This document shows, in pieces, positions 7,700 through 16,879 of a stretch of 64,000 nt of DNA (positions are counted from its first letter, which is position 1; each line of letters starts with the position of its first letter). A model generated the notes under the pieces. That model ran no database searches. It worked only from the letters and a program-made list of their open reading frames with translations, and was not told the origin of the DNA. The position numbers and the translations under genes are program-made. Origin of the DNA: Bacteroides sp. (GTDB lineage Bacteria; Bacteroidota; Bacteroidia; Bacteroidales; Bacteroidaceae); contig SUXW01000014.1 of NCBI GenBank assembly GCA_015060765.1, positions 1 to 64,000 on the forward strand, given 5' to 3'.

Positions 7700-8340
7700 A
7701 TATAATCACATTGCAACAAACCCTTCCGCAGGTCTTTGCGGATAGGGATACGATTGTATCTGATGTATGGCATCAGTCTCTGGAGTTGAAGAAAGGGGAA
7801 AAGGTGCTGATTGAAGCGGCATCGGGTACGGGTAAGTCCTCGTTTTGTAGCTATATCTACGGCTATCGCGATGATTATCAAGGTATCATTTGTTTTGATG
7901 GAAAGAACATCAAGGGTCTGAATGTATCCGAGTGGATGGAAATACGCAAGACATCTCTCAGCATGCTTTTTCAGGAATTGCGGTTGTTTACGGAACTTAC
8001 TGCATGGGAGAATGTGCAGATCAAGAATTCGCTCACGGGGTTCAAGCAGAAAAAGGAAATCAAACAGTGGTTCGAGGCTTTGGGCATTGCCGACAAGTGG
8101 AATACCCCGTTGGGAAAACTGTCGTTCGGACAGCAACAGCGGGTGGCATTGGTGCGTGCACTTTGCCAGCCGTTCGACTTTATCTTCTTGGACGAACCGG
8201 TAAGCCATCTGGATGATGAGAACGGACGGATAATGGCAGCCATACTGACCGAAGAGGCCGAAAAGCAGGGAGCTGGTATAGTGGTGACTTCCATTGGGAA
8301 GCATCTGGAGTTGGATTATCATAAAACGTTGAAGCTATGA
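7696..8340 (+). CDS. ABC transporter ATP-binding protein (LolD-like), H-loop variant
   Basis: A 214-residue cytoplasmic ATPase for the permease encoded next. Visible motifs: Walker A AASGTGKSS (41-49, first Gly of the usual GxxGxGKS replaced by Ala), Q-loop Gln93 in LFQELRLF, signature LSFGQQQRV (142-150), and Walker B FIFLDEP with catalytic Glu167. The switch histidine expected in VVTHD is absent; the position reads VVTSIGKHLE, with Ser199. ATGA overlaps join it to both neighbours. The combination implies an MacB/Lol-type machine with altered ATP turnover. Confidence 0.88.
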   Translation: MNIITLQQTLPQVFADRDTIVSDVWHQSLELKKGEKVLIEAASGTGKSSFCSYIYGYRDDYQGIICFDGKNIKGLNVSEWMEIRKTSLSMLFQELRLFTELTAWENVQIKNSLTGFKQKKEIKQWFEALGIADKWNTPLGKLSFGQQQRVALVRALCQPFDFIFLDEPVSHLDDENGRIMAAILTEEAEKQGAGIVVTSIGKHLELDYHKTLKL

Positions 8341-9536
8341 GATTGGTCTGGAAATTATTGCGACGGCACATCAGTGTAGCACAGTTGGCCGGTTTTTTCT
8401 TTGCCAATCTGTTTGGCATGATCATTGTGTTGCTCAGTGTACAGTTCTATCACGATGTACTGCCCATATTTACGGGGGGCGACAGTTTCATGAAAAAGGA
8501 CTATGTCATTGTCAGCAAAAAGGTAAGCACATTGGGTACTTTTGTGGGTAAGAGCCGTACATTCTCCGAACAGGAAATACAGGAAATCCAGGAACAGCCT
8601 TTCAGTAAAGGGGTAGGGGCTTTCATCCCTTCGCAATTCAATGTGTCTGCCGGATTGGGTATGGAACAAGTGGGACTGCAGATGTCTACCGCTATGTTTT
8701 TCGAATCTGTGCCCGATACCTATATCGATGTGAATCTCGACAAATGGCATTTCACACCGGATGAAAAGGTTATTCCTATCATCATTCCCCGTAATTATTT
8801 GAATCTCTATAATTTCGGATTTGCACAGAGCCGCAGTCTTCCTCAATTGTCGGAAGGGGTCATGGGGCTGATTAACCTGGATATTCGTATCAGTGGCAAT
8901 GGTCGACGGGATACTTATAAAGGAAACATAGTAGGCTTTTCCAACCGATTGAATACCATTCTGGTACCCGAAAGCTTCATGCAATGGGCCAATCGGGAAT
9001 ATACTTCTGGTACTACCAAGGAACCTTCTCGTCTGATTTTGGAAGTGGAGAATCCGGCCGACGACCGCATCGCCCGTTTCTTCAAGGAAAAGGGATACGA
9101 AACGGAAGACAATAAGTTGGATGCCGGAAAGACTACCTGGTTCTTGAAACTGATTGTGGGTATTGTACTGGTTGTAGGTTTGCTTATCAGTGCGCTTTCT
9201 TTCTACATCCTGATGCTGAGCATTTATTTGTTGTTACAGAAAAATACCACCAAATTGGAGAATCTGTTGTTGATCGGATACAGTCCGGCCAAGGTTGCTT
9301 TGCCTTATCAGGTACTTACCGTATCATTGAATTTGTGTGTATGGCTTCTGGCTATCGGTGGGGTGTGGATTGCCCGTGCCTATTATCATGGATTGATAGA
9401 AGATTTCTCTCCTCGGTTGGATGAAAGCAGTCTGTTGCCCATGCTGCTGGTAGGCTTCTTGTTGTTTGTTGCCGTGTCGGCCTTCAACGTGTTGGCTATC
9501 CGTAGAAAAGTGAATACGTTGACCAGAAAAAAATGA
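8337..9536 (+). CDS. FtsX/MacB-like ABC transporter permease
   Basis: A 399-residue membrane protein with the four-helix plan of FtsX/LolC permeases: one helix near 15-37, a large periplasmic domain (about 45-260), then three helices near 265-290, 325-350 and 370-390, ending in a basic cytosolic tail (RRKVNTLTRKK). Its start overlaps the ATPase stop. It is divergent from standard LolCE or FtsX, so the substrate (lipoprotein, lipid or a mechanical signal) is unknown. The DUF4836 lipoprotein and the ATPase are the likely partners. Confidence 0.82.
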   Translation: MRLVWKLLRRHISVAQLAGFFFANLFGMIIVLLSVQFYHDVLPIFTGGDSFMKKDYVIVSKKVSTLGTFVGKSRTFSEQEIQEIQEQPFSKGVGAFIPSQFNVSAGLGMEQVGLQMSTAMFFESVPDTYIDVNLDKWHFTPDEKVIPIIIPRNYLNLYNFGFAQSRSLPQLSEGVMGLINLDIRISGNGRRDTYKGNIVGFSNRLNTILVPESFMQWANREYTSGTTKEPSRLILEVENPADDRIARFFKEKGYETEDNKLDAGKTTWFLKLIVGIVLVVGLLISALSFYILMLSIYLLLQKNTTKLENLLLIGYSPAKVALPYQVLTVSLNLCVWLLAIGGVWIARAYYHGLIEDFSPRLDESSLLPMLLVGFLLFVAVSAFNVLAIRRKVNTLTRKK

Positions 9537-9539
9537 TTC

Positions 9540-9956
9540 ATGATGATACAGCAAGTACAGTTTTCTTTGCGTGGTCGCAGTCGTGGCTTTCATTTGGTAA
9601 CCGAAGAAGTGATGCGTCAGCTTCCCCCGTTGCCGAAGGTAGGGCTACTCCATCTGTTTATCCAACATACCAGTGCGGCACTCAGTATCAACGAGAATGC
9701 CGATCCTGATGTACGGGTGGATATGGAATCCATCTTCAATCATTTGGTGAAGGAGCGAGAACCCTATTACGAACATGTGTTCGAAGGGGATGATGATATG
9801 CCTGCTCACGCCAAGTCATCGCTCGTTGGTGCCGGTTTGAGCATTCCCATCACCAACGGTCGCCTGAATTTGGGCACATGGCAAGGCATCTATCTGTGTG
9901 AGTTCCGCAATTATGGTGGTAGCCGTAGGATAGTAGCTACCATTATCGGTGAATAG
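9540..9956 (+). CDS. YjbQ / UPF0047 family protein
   Basis: At 138 residues it spans the full single domain. Family signatures are clear: LHLFIQHTSAALSINENADP, DDMPAHAKSSLVGAGLSIPI and LGTWQGIYLCEFRNYGG. The His and Asp/Glu residues in these motifs form the putative active site. Members show weak thiamin-phosphate synthase activity in E. coli and are annotated as secondary thiamine-phosphate synthase enzymes, but the true role is unsettled. It is the last gene of the operon. The convergent lipoprotein gene ends 9 bp further on. Confidence 0.92.
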   Translation: MMIQQVQFSLRGRSRGFHLVTEEVMRQLPPLPKVGLLHLFIQHTSAALSINENADPDVRVDMESIFNHLVKEREPYYEHVFEGDDDMPAHAKSSLVGAGLSIPITNGRLNLGTWQGIYLCEFRNYGGSRRIVATIIGE

Positions 9957-9965
9957 TTTCAACAC

Positions 9966-11756
9966 TTATTCATCTTTAATGTATCTAAAAAAATGAGCGT
10001 TTTTGTATTTGTCATTGTCTTTCCATAAGATATAAGGTTTATCTTCGGAATGAATGAATATACATTCAGAACTTAGATTGTTTATAATATCATATGGTGC
10101 TCCCATTGTCTCAATTTCAGATTGCGGATTGTCTATTATTTTTCTGCAACACACATATTCATTTAAATAATAAATGTATTTGTCTGCCATCATCAAATGA
10201 TTTTTCGGCCATGTATATGGCATCATAACTTCCGGTTCTTTATCTTCTTGAGGGTTAATACGGAAAATAATATTGTCATAATGATAATATATGTATTCGT
10301 CTAGACTACCAATGATGGTTGACCAATGAGGTAATAATAATTTATTATTAACCCATGTGTCTGTTTCGGGATAATATTCCATCATTTTCTCCCCAGTCCA
10401 TGCATAAACAATTCCGTTATTGGTTAATGCTGTTGTAAATTCATTGATACTATTGTCGATATCTTTTAAACGCTCCCATTGTGAAGTGTTCATGTCTATG
10501 CGATATAAATAATTCCATCGTGCATAGTCGTATTGCCTGTCTCCATTACGTGTAATTGCTATAAAAATATAGATATAGTTCTTGTAACCAAACATATTGA
10601 AACCTGTTACGTGAGTTGAGGGGAATTCTCTATTTGGAATGTCTGGTAATGGAAATTCTTCCCATGTTTCAGTTTGCGGGGCAAAAGATATTAATTTTTG
10701 AGCATCTAAATCAATTAAGTAAGTTTTTCCTTTATAGTAACATGCGTAATTACTAAATATATCCCATCTAAAAACATCACCCAATTGAATACCATTAATT
10801 CTTATATTTTCCCAAGATGGAGCTATTTTAATTGTAAATGGTTTAGAATAAATATCGTATTTATTGCTTATTCTCAATTCAAATTCTTTTATAGGTTTTC
10901 CTGGTATTTTTATTGTTAAATAATTGTCTTTAGCTTCTATGACTTCAATGTTTTGAAAAGCGAAAATATTATAATATTCATTTGCATGAAAATTCTCCAA
11001 TTGTAAGGTCGCATTTTGGTAATGTTTAGGATTCTCTGGATTAATCGATAGAATTTTAATTCCATTCACTTCAATTTTTTCTTTTGGGAAAAAAGTATGG
11101 TCACCCATGTGAATTTTAATATTATATTCCCCTACAGTATTCCAATTACCACTTGAATAATGGGCTTTTATTTGAGTTGGTGTGACTTGTATGTTTTTGA
11201 TTTTGCAATATTCATTAGGGTCGTATTGTTTTTGTATATATATATTAATCAGATTTGGTTGGGGAAAGTTCATTCCATCAATAATTAATGTACCACCGCC
11301 TTTGTATATTCCATCTTTTGAAGGAATGTTTGTGATGGAATGAATTTCTGGAGTAGGGGGGATGCCAGTTATCATATCAATGCCTTCGCTTCTGAAGTTT
11401 CCAATATTGGTTTTAATATATGCATACGCATGGCAACGTAACCCTTTTTCCCATTGGCCTTTAAGTGTTGTTTCAAATAATTTGTCATTTTTAATAATGA
11501 TTGTATGTCTTTCCATTTCACTACCATAATCATACCACTTGTTGTTTGTATATTTAGGTAAATCAACGATAAATCCTTGTTCTAAAATTTTAAGCTCGGA
11601 AGATTTCTTTATGTCGGCAGATAAATGAAAAGAATGGTCTATCCAGTTCGATTCAATGGTCAGATATGCGCTATGTGGAAGTTCTTCTTTACAAGCAGAA
11701 AGAATAATAAATAAGGATATAATCCCAATATTCACAAAATATAGAGTTCGTTTCAT
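9966..11756 (-). CDS. IPT/TIG plus kelch-like propeller lipoprotein
   Basis: A 596-residue surface-type lipoprotein with signal peptide ending ILSAC (Cys22). Residues 30-125 form an Ig-like stretch. About 130-320 resemble two IPT/TIG modules (TPEIHSITNIPSKDGIYKGG, then LIIDGMNF; and GIKILSINPENPKHYQNATL). The second half has repeated short strands (FNMFGYKNYIYIF, TALTNNGIVYAW) like a kelch beta-propeller. Base composition is visibly more AT-rich than the operon to its left. It is cotranscribed with the outer-membrane protein 5 bp upstream. A ligand-binding or adhesive role is likely; nothing more specific can be said. Confidence 0.7.
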   Translation of the reverse strand: MKRTLYFVNIGIISLFIILSACKEELPHSAYLTIESNWIDHSFHLSADIKKSSELKILEQGFIVDLPKYTNNKWYDYGSEMERHTIIIKNDKLFETTLKGQWEKGLRCHAYAYIKTNIGNFRSEGIDMITGIPPTPEIHSITNIPSKDGIYKGGGTLIIDGMNFPQPNLINIYIQKQYDPNEYCKIKNIQVTPTQIKAHYSSGNWNTVGEYNIKIHMGDHTFFPKEKIEVNGIKILSINPENPKHYQNATLQLENFHANEYYNIFAFQNIEVIEAKDNYLTIKIPGKPIKEFELRISNKYDIYSKPFTIKIAPSWENIRINGIQLGDVFRWDIFSNYACYYKGKTYLIDLDAQKLISFAPQTETWEEFPLPDIPNREFPSTHVTGFNMFGYKNYIYIFIAITRNGDRQYDYARWNYLYRIDMNTSQWERLKDIDNSINEFTTALTNNGIVYAWTGEKMMEYYPETDTWVNNKLLLPHWSTIIGSLDEYIYYHYDNIIFRINPQEDKEPEVMMPYTWPKNHLMMADKYIYYLNEYVCCRKIIDNPQSEIETMGAPYDIINNLSSECIFIHSEDKPYILWKDNDKYKNAHFFRYIKDE

Positions 11757-11761
11757 GGTTA

Positions 11762-12898
11762 TTATAAATTATAGGATAAGCTCAAATATAAACCATTAAT
11801 ATTTTCTTTTCCAGTATTCTGTCTATATCGTAGTTCAAAAAATAATGAGTGATTGGTTTGAAATTTGTATTCAACTCCACCACTTAATATAAAACCAAAG
11901 TCAGGGCTTGTTTTCAAATTGAAAGATTCATATCCTACTTGTGTAAAACCTTCATTGTCGATTATTTGAATTTGACTTTTCATATCTTTGGATAGTGGAA
12001 AACTGATTTGTGGACCTAATTGGATATAAGGTATCCATTTACTTTCATTTTTTCTAAATGAATGGCGTATGAGTAAATTAGATGTAATATCTGTTCTGTT
12101 ATAAACAGTATGTGAGATGCTCTTTTCGAAATTATTTATACAAGAAAATCCATATGGAATAAATAGTCCTTCGGCATATAATGATAAGCCTTGTACTATA
12201 GGTATATCTGCAAAGACTCCGATATATCCATTCATCTTATTGCCAAAACTATATGTGTCGGTTTTTAAGTTTGAAAATCCTACTCCAGCTGTCAATCCCC
12301 ATCTGAATTTTATAATATGGTTAGTATTTTCAGTTATACATACCATATGTCTACTGTAAAATGAATTGATATTGTTTTTCATCGTATTTAAATAGCTTTT
12401 GACCTCATTGTCTTGGGAAATTGGATACTTGTCTAAATATTTGCGTAAATAGCTAAAGTCTCTTTTATTTTTATCATTGACAAGTGGAATTAGTAATATA
12501 CTGTCTTTAGGAGTTTCTGCATATAGTATTTTATTTTCATTATTATCAACATATTCATAAATATAAATACTATCTTCTGCATACACCCGATTGAGCAAGA
12601 CGTGTATATTATTGCCATTCAATTTTATCTTTTTTGAATAATATAGTTTTTTCCCTTTCCGATAACCGGTAATTTGGTCCGCTCTAAATTCTTTGACAAT
12701 CTTTCCGTTAAGGGTTATAGCTATTTTATATTGGGATAAATGGATGTTACTTTCTGCAAAAGTAACGTTGTGAATAATGGTATTACATCCAGTTATTGAA
12801 TCCCGATAAAAGATTAAATTGGAATTCTGCGCATTTATGGTCGTAAAAGAAAATAAAGTTCCTATTAATGTTAAGATGTAATAATACAATTTGTTCAT
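11762..12898 (-). CDS. Outer-membrane beta-barrel protein
   Basis: A 378-residue protein with a Sec signal peptide (cleavage likely after TTINAQ). Its N-terminal half is soluble and Lys-rich. Its C-terminal half has alternating hydrophobic strands (WGLTAGVGFSNL, GYIGVFADIPI, GLSLYAEGLFIP, FGFILSGGVEYKF, SLFFELRYRQNTG) ending LYLSLSYNL, a beta-signal-like terminus. This is the pattern of PorT/OmpX-like barrels in Bacteroidetes. It is AT-rich like the lipoprotein that follows 5 bp later; the two look like an acquired outer-membrane pair. Confidence 0.7.
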   Translation of the reverse strand: MNKLYYYILTLIGTLFSFTTINAQNSNLIFYRDSITGCNTIIHNVTFAESNIHLSQYKIAITLNGKIVKEFRADQITGYRKGKKLYYSKKIKLNGNNIHVLLNRVYAEDSIYIYEYVDNNENKILYAETPKDSILLIPLVNDKNKRDFSYLRKYLDKYPISQDNEVKSYLNTMKNNINSFYSRHMVCITENTNHIIKFRWGLTAGVGFSNLKTDTYSFGNKMNGYIGVFADIPIVQGLSLYAEGLFIPYGFSCINNFEKSISHTVYNRTDITSNLLIRHSFRKNESKWIPYIQLGPQISFPLSKDMKSQIQIIDNEGFTQVGYESFNLKTSPDFGFILSGGVEYKFQTNHSLFFELRYRQNTGKENINGLYLSLSYNL

Positions 12899-13275
12899 AA
12901 TACCCTTTTTAAAGATACAAGATGTCTGTCTGGTCTAATCCTTAATTTAACGTGGCTTTATTATAGCTGAAACTGCTAAATTATTGGAAATTAAAAGAAT
13001 AGCGGTTTTTAATTAAATTTATAGTACTTAATTATAATATTTAAACCATTATTGCTATGTTCTCAAAGGCTAAATTACTAATATTTATTATTTGATAGAT
13101 GATTTTTGCAAAGAATTTGCGAAATTTTAAGAAACGCCATTGGGATGTAATTGTCAATGACGGGGCCGGTTGCTTTGTTCTGAATTATATCAAGCTTACG
13201 TTATTCAAAGAATTATATTGCTATTAAACTTTCTTTCTTCAAGATTGTTAGCATAGAGAAGTTCAAACTTTCTTT
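12899..13275. other. Divergent intergenic region (377 bp)
   Basis: AT-rich spacer between two divergent operons. A near-consensus minus-strand -7 element, TATCTTTA (12910-12917), could drive the outer-membrane pair. No clear promoter for the TolC operon is visible; TTTTTGC near 13105 is not spaced properly. No repeats or small ORFs stood out. Confidence 0.4.
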
Positions 13276-14697
13276 ATGCCAAACCAAATACAAATTTTAG
13301 CCATCTTATGTTTCCCCCTCTCGCTCCGTGCGCAGACGGGGAAACTTTTGCTTACGTTGGAGGAAGCCTCGCTTCGCATGAACCGCAGTAATCCTACTTT
13401 GCAGATAGCCGACAAGGCCGTAGGTATTGCTCAAAGCGAACAGGAGAAGATGAATGCTTTCTGGTATCCCATGCTGAACGCATCGGGAATGTATGTGCAT
13501 CTGTCGGATAGGGTGGAGGTTCGTCAGCCGCTCGATACCTACACTACACCGGCCAAGGAGTTTGTACAAACGATATTACCCAACGACCAACTGATAACTT
13601 CACTACTCGACCGGCTTGGCAGTCAGACTCTGACCGTTCCCATCTTGCAACGGAATCTTACCACCATGGATGTCAATCTGTCGTGGCCCATCTTTACAGG
13701 CGGCAAACGCATGTATGCCTCGCGCATAGGACGCCGGTTGGTGGACCTTGCTGAAACGGGCAGACAGGAAACAGCTGCAACCTTACAAACGGAACTGGTG
13801 CAGACTTACTATGCCTTGCGTCTTGCTGATAAGGTAGTGGAGGTGAGACGGAAGACCTATCTCGGTTTGCAGCGTCACTACGAAGATGCACAGAAACTGG
13901 AAGCCAACGGCATGATAACGAAAGCCGAACGACTCTTTGCTGAAGTGAACCGCCAGGAAGCCCAACGGGAATGGGAGGCCGCAAAGCAGGAAAGGGAAGT
14001 GGCGAGGGAAGCGCTTCATGCTTTGCTTCACATGAACGATGTACCTATAGAAGTAATACCTGTCTCTCCACTCTTTATCACCCGCCAATTGCCCGATAGC
14101 CTTTACTTCAAGAATCTGATTGCAGGAAACAACTATACCGTGGGAAAACTTCGTATCGAAGAGAGAATAGCCGACAGCCAACTCCGCATCAGTCGGAGTG
14201 CTTATCTGCCTACTATTGCCTTGATAGGGAAACAGACGCTTTATGCAAACCATCTTCCTCGCAACCTAATGCCAAGGACGATGATAGGAGTGGGATTTAC
14301 ATGGAACCTCTTCGACGGATTGAACCGTGAGGCGGATGTGCGTCGTGCCCGATTGGTCAAGGAGTCTTTGGCCTTGGGTAGAGAAAAGGCGGAAAATGCC
14401 ATGGAAGTATTGGTGCAGAAACTTTATAGCGGTTTGTTGGAGGCACAACAGGAGGCGAATACGCTGCAAGTAACTTTGGGTATGAGTGAAGAACTGCTCC
14501 GCATCCGTCGGAAATCGTTTGATGAAGGCATGGCTACCAGTGCCGAAGTGGTTGATGCCGAAGTGATGCTTGCCAAGGTACAGATAGCGATGCTGCTGGC
14601 GTATTATGAGTTCGATGTGTCATTGGCTTCGCTCTGCTCGGTGTGTGGTGTGCCTGAAATGTTCTGGAAATTTTATTCTTCTGCAGAATCACATTGA
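13276..14697 (+). CDS. TolC family outer-membrane efflux protein
   Basis: A 473-residue outer-membrane channel subunit; trimers form the exit duct of tripartite exporters. The signal peptide (ILCFPLSLRAQ) is followed by LTLEEASLRMNRSNPTLQIA, the usual TolC-family opening. Two repeats of long coiled-coil helices follow, with VNLSWPIFTGGKRMYASR and FTWNLFDGLNREADVRRARL as the two strand-turn-helix landmarks. It heads an operon with an HlyD-type adaptor (35 bp gap) and two ABC-2 permeases. Confidence 0.93.
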   Translation: MPNQIQILAILCFPLSLRAQTGKLLLTLEEASLRMNRSNPTLQIADKAVGIAQSEQEKMNAFWYPMLNASGMYVHLSDRVEVRQPLDTYTTPAKEFVQTILPNDQLITSLLDRLGSQTLTVPILQRNLTTMDVNLSWPIFTGGKRMYASRIGRRLVDLAETGRQETAATLQTELVQTYYALRLADKVVEVRRKTYLGLQRHYEDAQKLEANGMITKAERLFAEVNRQEAQREWEAAKQEREVAREALHALLHMNDVPIEVIPVSPLFITRQLPDSLYFKNLIAGNNYTVGKLRIEERIADSQLRISRSAYLPTIALIGKQTLYANHLPRNLMPRTMIGVGFTWNLFDGLNREADVRRARLVKESLALGREKAENAMEVLVQKLYSGLLEAQQEANTLQVTLGMSEELLRIRRKSFDEGMATSAEVVDAEVMLAKVQIAMLLAYYEFDVSLASLCSVCGVPEMFWKFYSSAESH

Positions 14698-14732
14698 GTT
14701 AGGAGGAAGTAGGTCATTAATAAGGAAGTATT

Positions 14733-15716
14733 ATGAGAATAGAAAGCAAACTTTTGGCAAAAGCATTCATCATCGGCTTGGCGTTGGTGGTGCTTGTTTC
14801 CATCATCGGTATTATGACGATGAGCCGTCGTCCCGTAGTGTTGCAAGGTCAGATTGAAGCCACCGAAATCCGTATCTCCGGTAAATTGCCGGGGCGTATC
14901 GATACTTTTCTGGTTGCCGAGGGGCAATACGTGAAGGTGGGCGATACATTGGTGGTCATCCACAGTCCCGAGGCTTTGGCAAAACTGCAACAGGCTACCG
15001 CCATGGAGGATGTGGCAAAGTATCAGAACGAAAAGGTGGATCGCGGAACCCGTATGCAAATAGTCCGCACGGCTGAGGAATTGTGGAACAAGACTCAAAG
15101 TGATTTGCAATTGGCAAAGGCTACGTTCCAACGTATACAGGCTTTATATCGGGATAGTGTGGTAAGTGCCCAGCGTTATGATGAGGTGGAGGCACTTTAC
15201 AAGGCTGCTATGGCTGCCGAACGGGCCGCGCATCAGCAGTATCTGTTGGCAAAGGACGGTGCGCAGCGGCAGGACAAGGAAAGTGCCCGTTCGTTGGTGG
15301 ATGCTGCGCAGGGTACGGTCAACGAAGTACGGTCTGTCTTAATGGATGCCCGTCTTACGGCTCCTATGAACGGTGAGATTGCTACCATCTATGCCAAACA
15401 AGGTGAATTGGTGGGGACAGGTACTCCCATCATGAACTTGGTAGTACTCGACGATTGTCATTTGGTATTGAACGTACGCGAGGATTATCTGCCCAACTTC
15501 GAAATGGGACAGGCCTTTGTGGGTAGCGTTCCGGCTCTTGGTAACGAGGCTATCAGCTTTCGGGTGAATTACATCAGTCCGTTGGGCAGCTTTGCCACAT
15601 GGAAAAGTTCGGCCAAGAGTGGGAGCTATGATATGCGTACTTTCGAGATTCATGCTCTTCCTATGGAGAAGATAAAGGGCTTGAGGCCGGGAATGAGTGT
15701 ATTGGTTGAATTATGA
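14733..15716 (+). CDS. HlyD/EmrA family periplasmic adaptor
   Basis: A 327-residue membrane-fusion protein linking an inner-membrane pump to the TolC channel. There is one N-terminal transmembrane helix (about 10-29). The split biotinyl-lipoyl domain starts RISGKLPGRIDTFLVAEGQY (about 48-67) and resumes at LTAPMNGEIATIYAKQGELV, with a coiled-coil hairpin between (about 85-200), then a beta-barrel region. It is most like the YhiI/YbhG type of adaptor. Its TGA overlaps the ATG of the first ABC-2 permease. Confidence 0.9.
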   Translation: MRIESKLLAKAFIIGLALVVLVSIIGIMTMSRRPVVLQGQIEATEIRISGKLPGRIDTFLVAEGQYVKVGDTLVVIHSPEALAKLQQATAMEDVAKYQNEKVDRGTRMQIVRTAEELWNKTQSDLQLAKATFQRIQALYRDSVVSAQRYDEVEALYKAAMAAERAAHQQYLLAKDGAQRQDKESARSLVDAAQGTVNEVRSVLMDARLTAPMNGEIATIYAKQGELVGTGTPIMNLVVLDDCHLVLNVREDYLPNFEMGQAFVGSVPALGNEAISFRVNYISPLGSFATWKSSAKSGSYDMRTFEIHALPMEKIKGLRPGMSVLVEL

Positions 15717-16879
15717 AATGCCTGATAGCCGTTTCCCTCCGTGAAGTGCATCGCATGATTTCCCGTCGCATTTATGTGGTGTCGTGCATCGTCTTGCCGT
15801 TGTTCTCCTTGTTGTTCATGGCTACCATCTTTGGCAATGGAAGCATGGAGAACCTGCCGGTAGGAGTGGTGGATAATGACCATACTGCTGCATCGCGTAA
15901 GGTTATCCGCAGATTGGAGGCTTCACCCACTCTGCATGTACTCCGTCATTATGCCAATGAAGCGGAAGCACGGAAGGATGTGCAGCGGAAACGGATTTAT
16001 GGATATCTGGTCATCCCTTTTGGTTTCGCGGGAAGGGCGGGCAACAACCAACCGGTAACATTGGCTTATTACTATCATAATGCCATGCTCAGTGTAGGAG
16101 GGGAACTTCATTCTGCTTTCGAACAGTTGTTAAAGCCCGTTTCTGTCCAACCCATTGCCACTGTAGCGGTAGGGTTGGGAGAGGAACCGTCTGCCATAAC
16201 TTCCTTTTTGTTGCCCGTAGCCGAGGAAGAAGCGCAGCTCTATAACATGGATCGTAACTATGCCGTGTATCTGTCGCAACCGTTCTTTTTTGTCTTTCTT
16301 CAGATATTGTTGTTGCTTGTTACTCTCTACAGCTTGGGTAGTGAGATGAAAGGAGGGACGCAGAACGATTGGTTACAAGCGGCAGATGGAAATATGGGAG
16401 TGGCGGTAGCGGGTAAATTGTTGCCTTACACCTTTCTCTTCTCTGTCATGGGGATAGGAGCCAATGCTTTGTTTTACGGATGGATGCAACTTCCTTTGGC
16501 GGGTAGCCTGTGGACGATAAACGGATTGACGGTACTGTTCATTCTGGCCACGCAGGCATTGGCCTTGTTCCTATATGAGGTCTTCCCCGTTATGAGTTTG
16601 GTTATTAGTGTGGTTTCCATGGTGGGCTCGTTGGGCGCTACCTTGTCGGGAGTCACTTTCCCAGTCTCGTTCATGGATACTCCAGTCTATGCAGCTTCCT
16701 ATTTGTTTCCCATCCGTCATTATGTGGAAGCGGTGCAAAAGCAACTCTATCTTGATGGTACCTTTGCCGATGATGGAATGAATGCAGTATGCTTGCTGTT
16801 GTTTCTATTCCTGCCGCTCTTTCTGTTGCCTCGTTTGAAGAATGCTTTAATTACCCGGAAATATGAAAAGTTTGTCTGA
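15713..16879 (+). CDS. ABC-2 type permease (YhhJ/YbhR-like), first copy
   Basis: A 388-residue inner-membrane protein: one helix near 22-42, a periplasmic domain (ENLPVGVVDNDHTAASRKVI and RKRIYGYLVIP are the usual ABC2_membrane_3 landmarks), and five or six helices after residue 180. It overlaps both neighbours (4 bp with the adaptor, 17 bp with the second permease), so the set is translated as a unit. The ATPase that normally energises this type of permease is not in the operon. Confidence 0.88.
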   Translation: MKCLIAVSLREVHRMISRRIYVVSCIVLPLFSLLFMATIFGNGSMENLPVGVVDNDHTAASRKVIRRLEASPTLHVLRHYANEAEARKDVQRKRIYGYLVIPFGFAGRAGNNQPVTLAYYYHNAMLSVGGELHSAFEQLLKPVSVQPIATVAVGLGEEPSAITSFLLPVAEEEAQLYNMDRNYAVYLSQPFFFVFLQILLLLVTLYSLGSEMKGGTQNDWLQAADGNMGVAVAGKLLPYTFLFSVMGIGANALFYGWMQLPLAGSLWTINGLTVLFILATQALALFLYEVFPVMSLVISVVSMVGSLGATLSGVTFPVSFMDTPVYAASYLFPIRHYVEAVQKQLYLDGTFADDGMNAVCLLLFLFLPLFLLPRLKNALITRKYEKFV

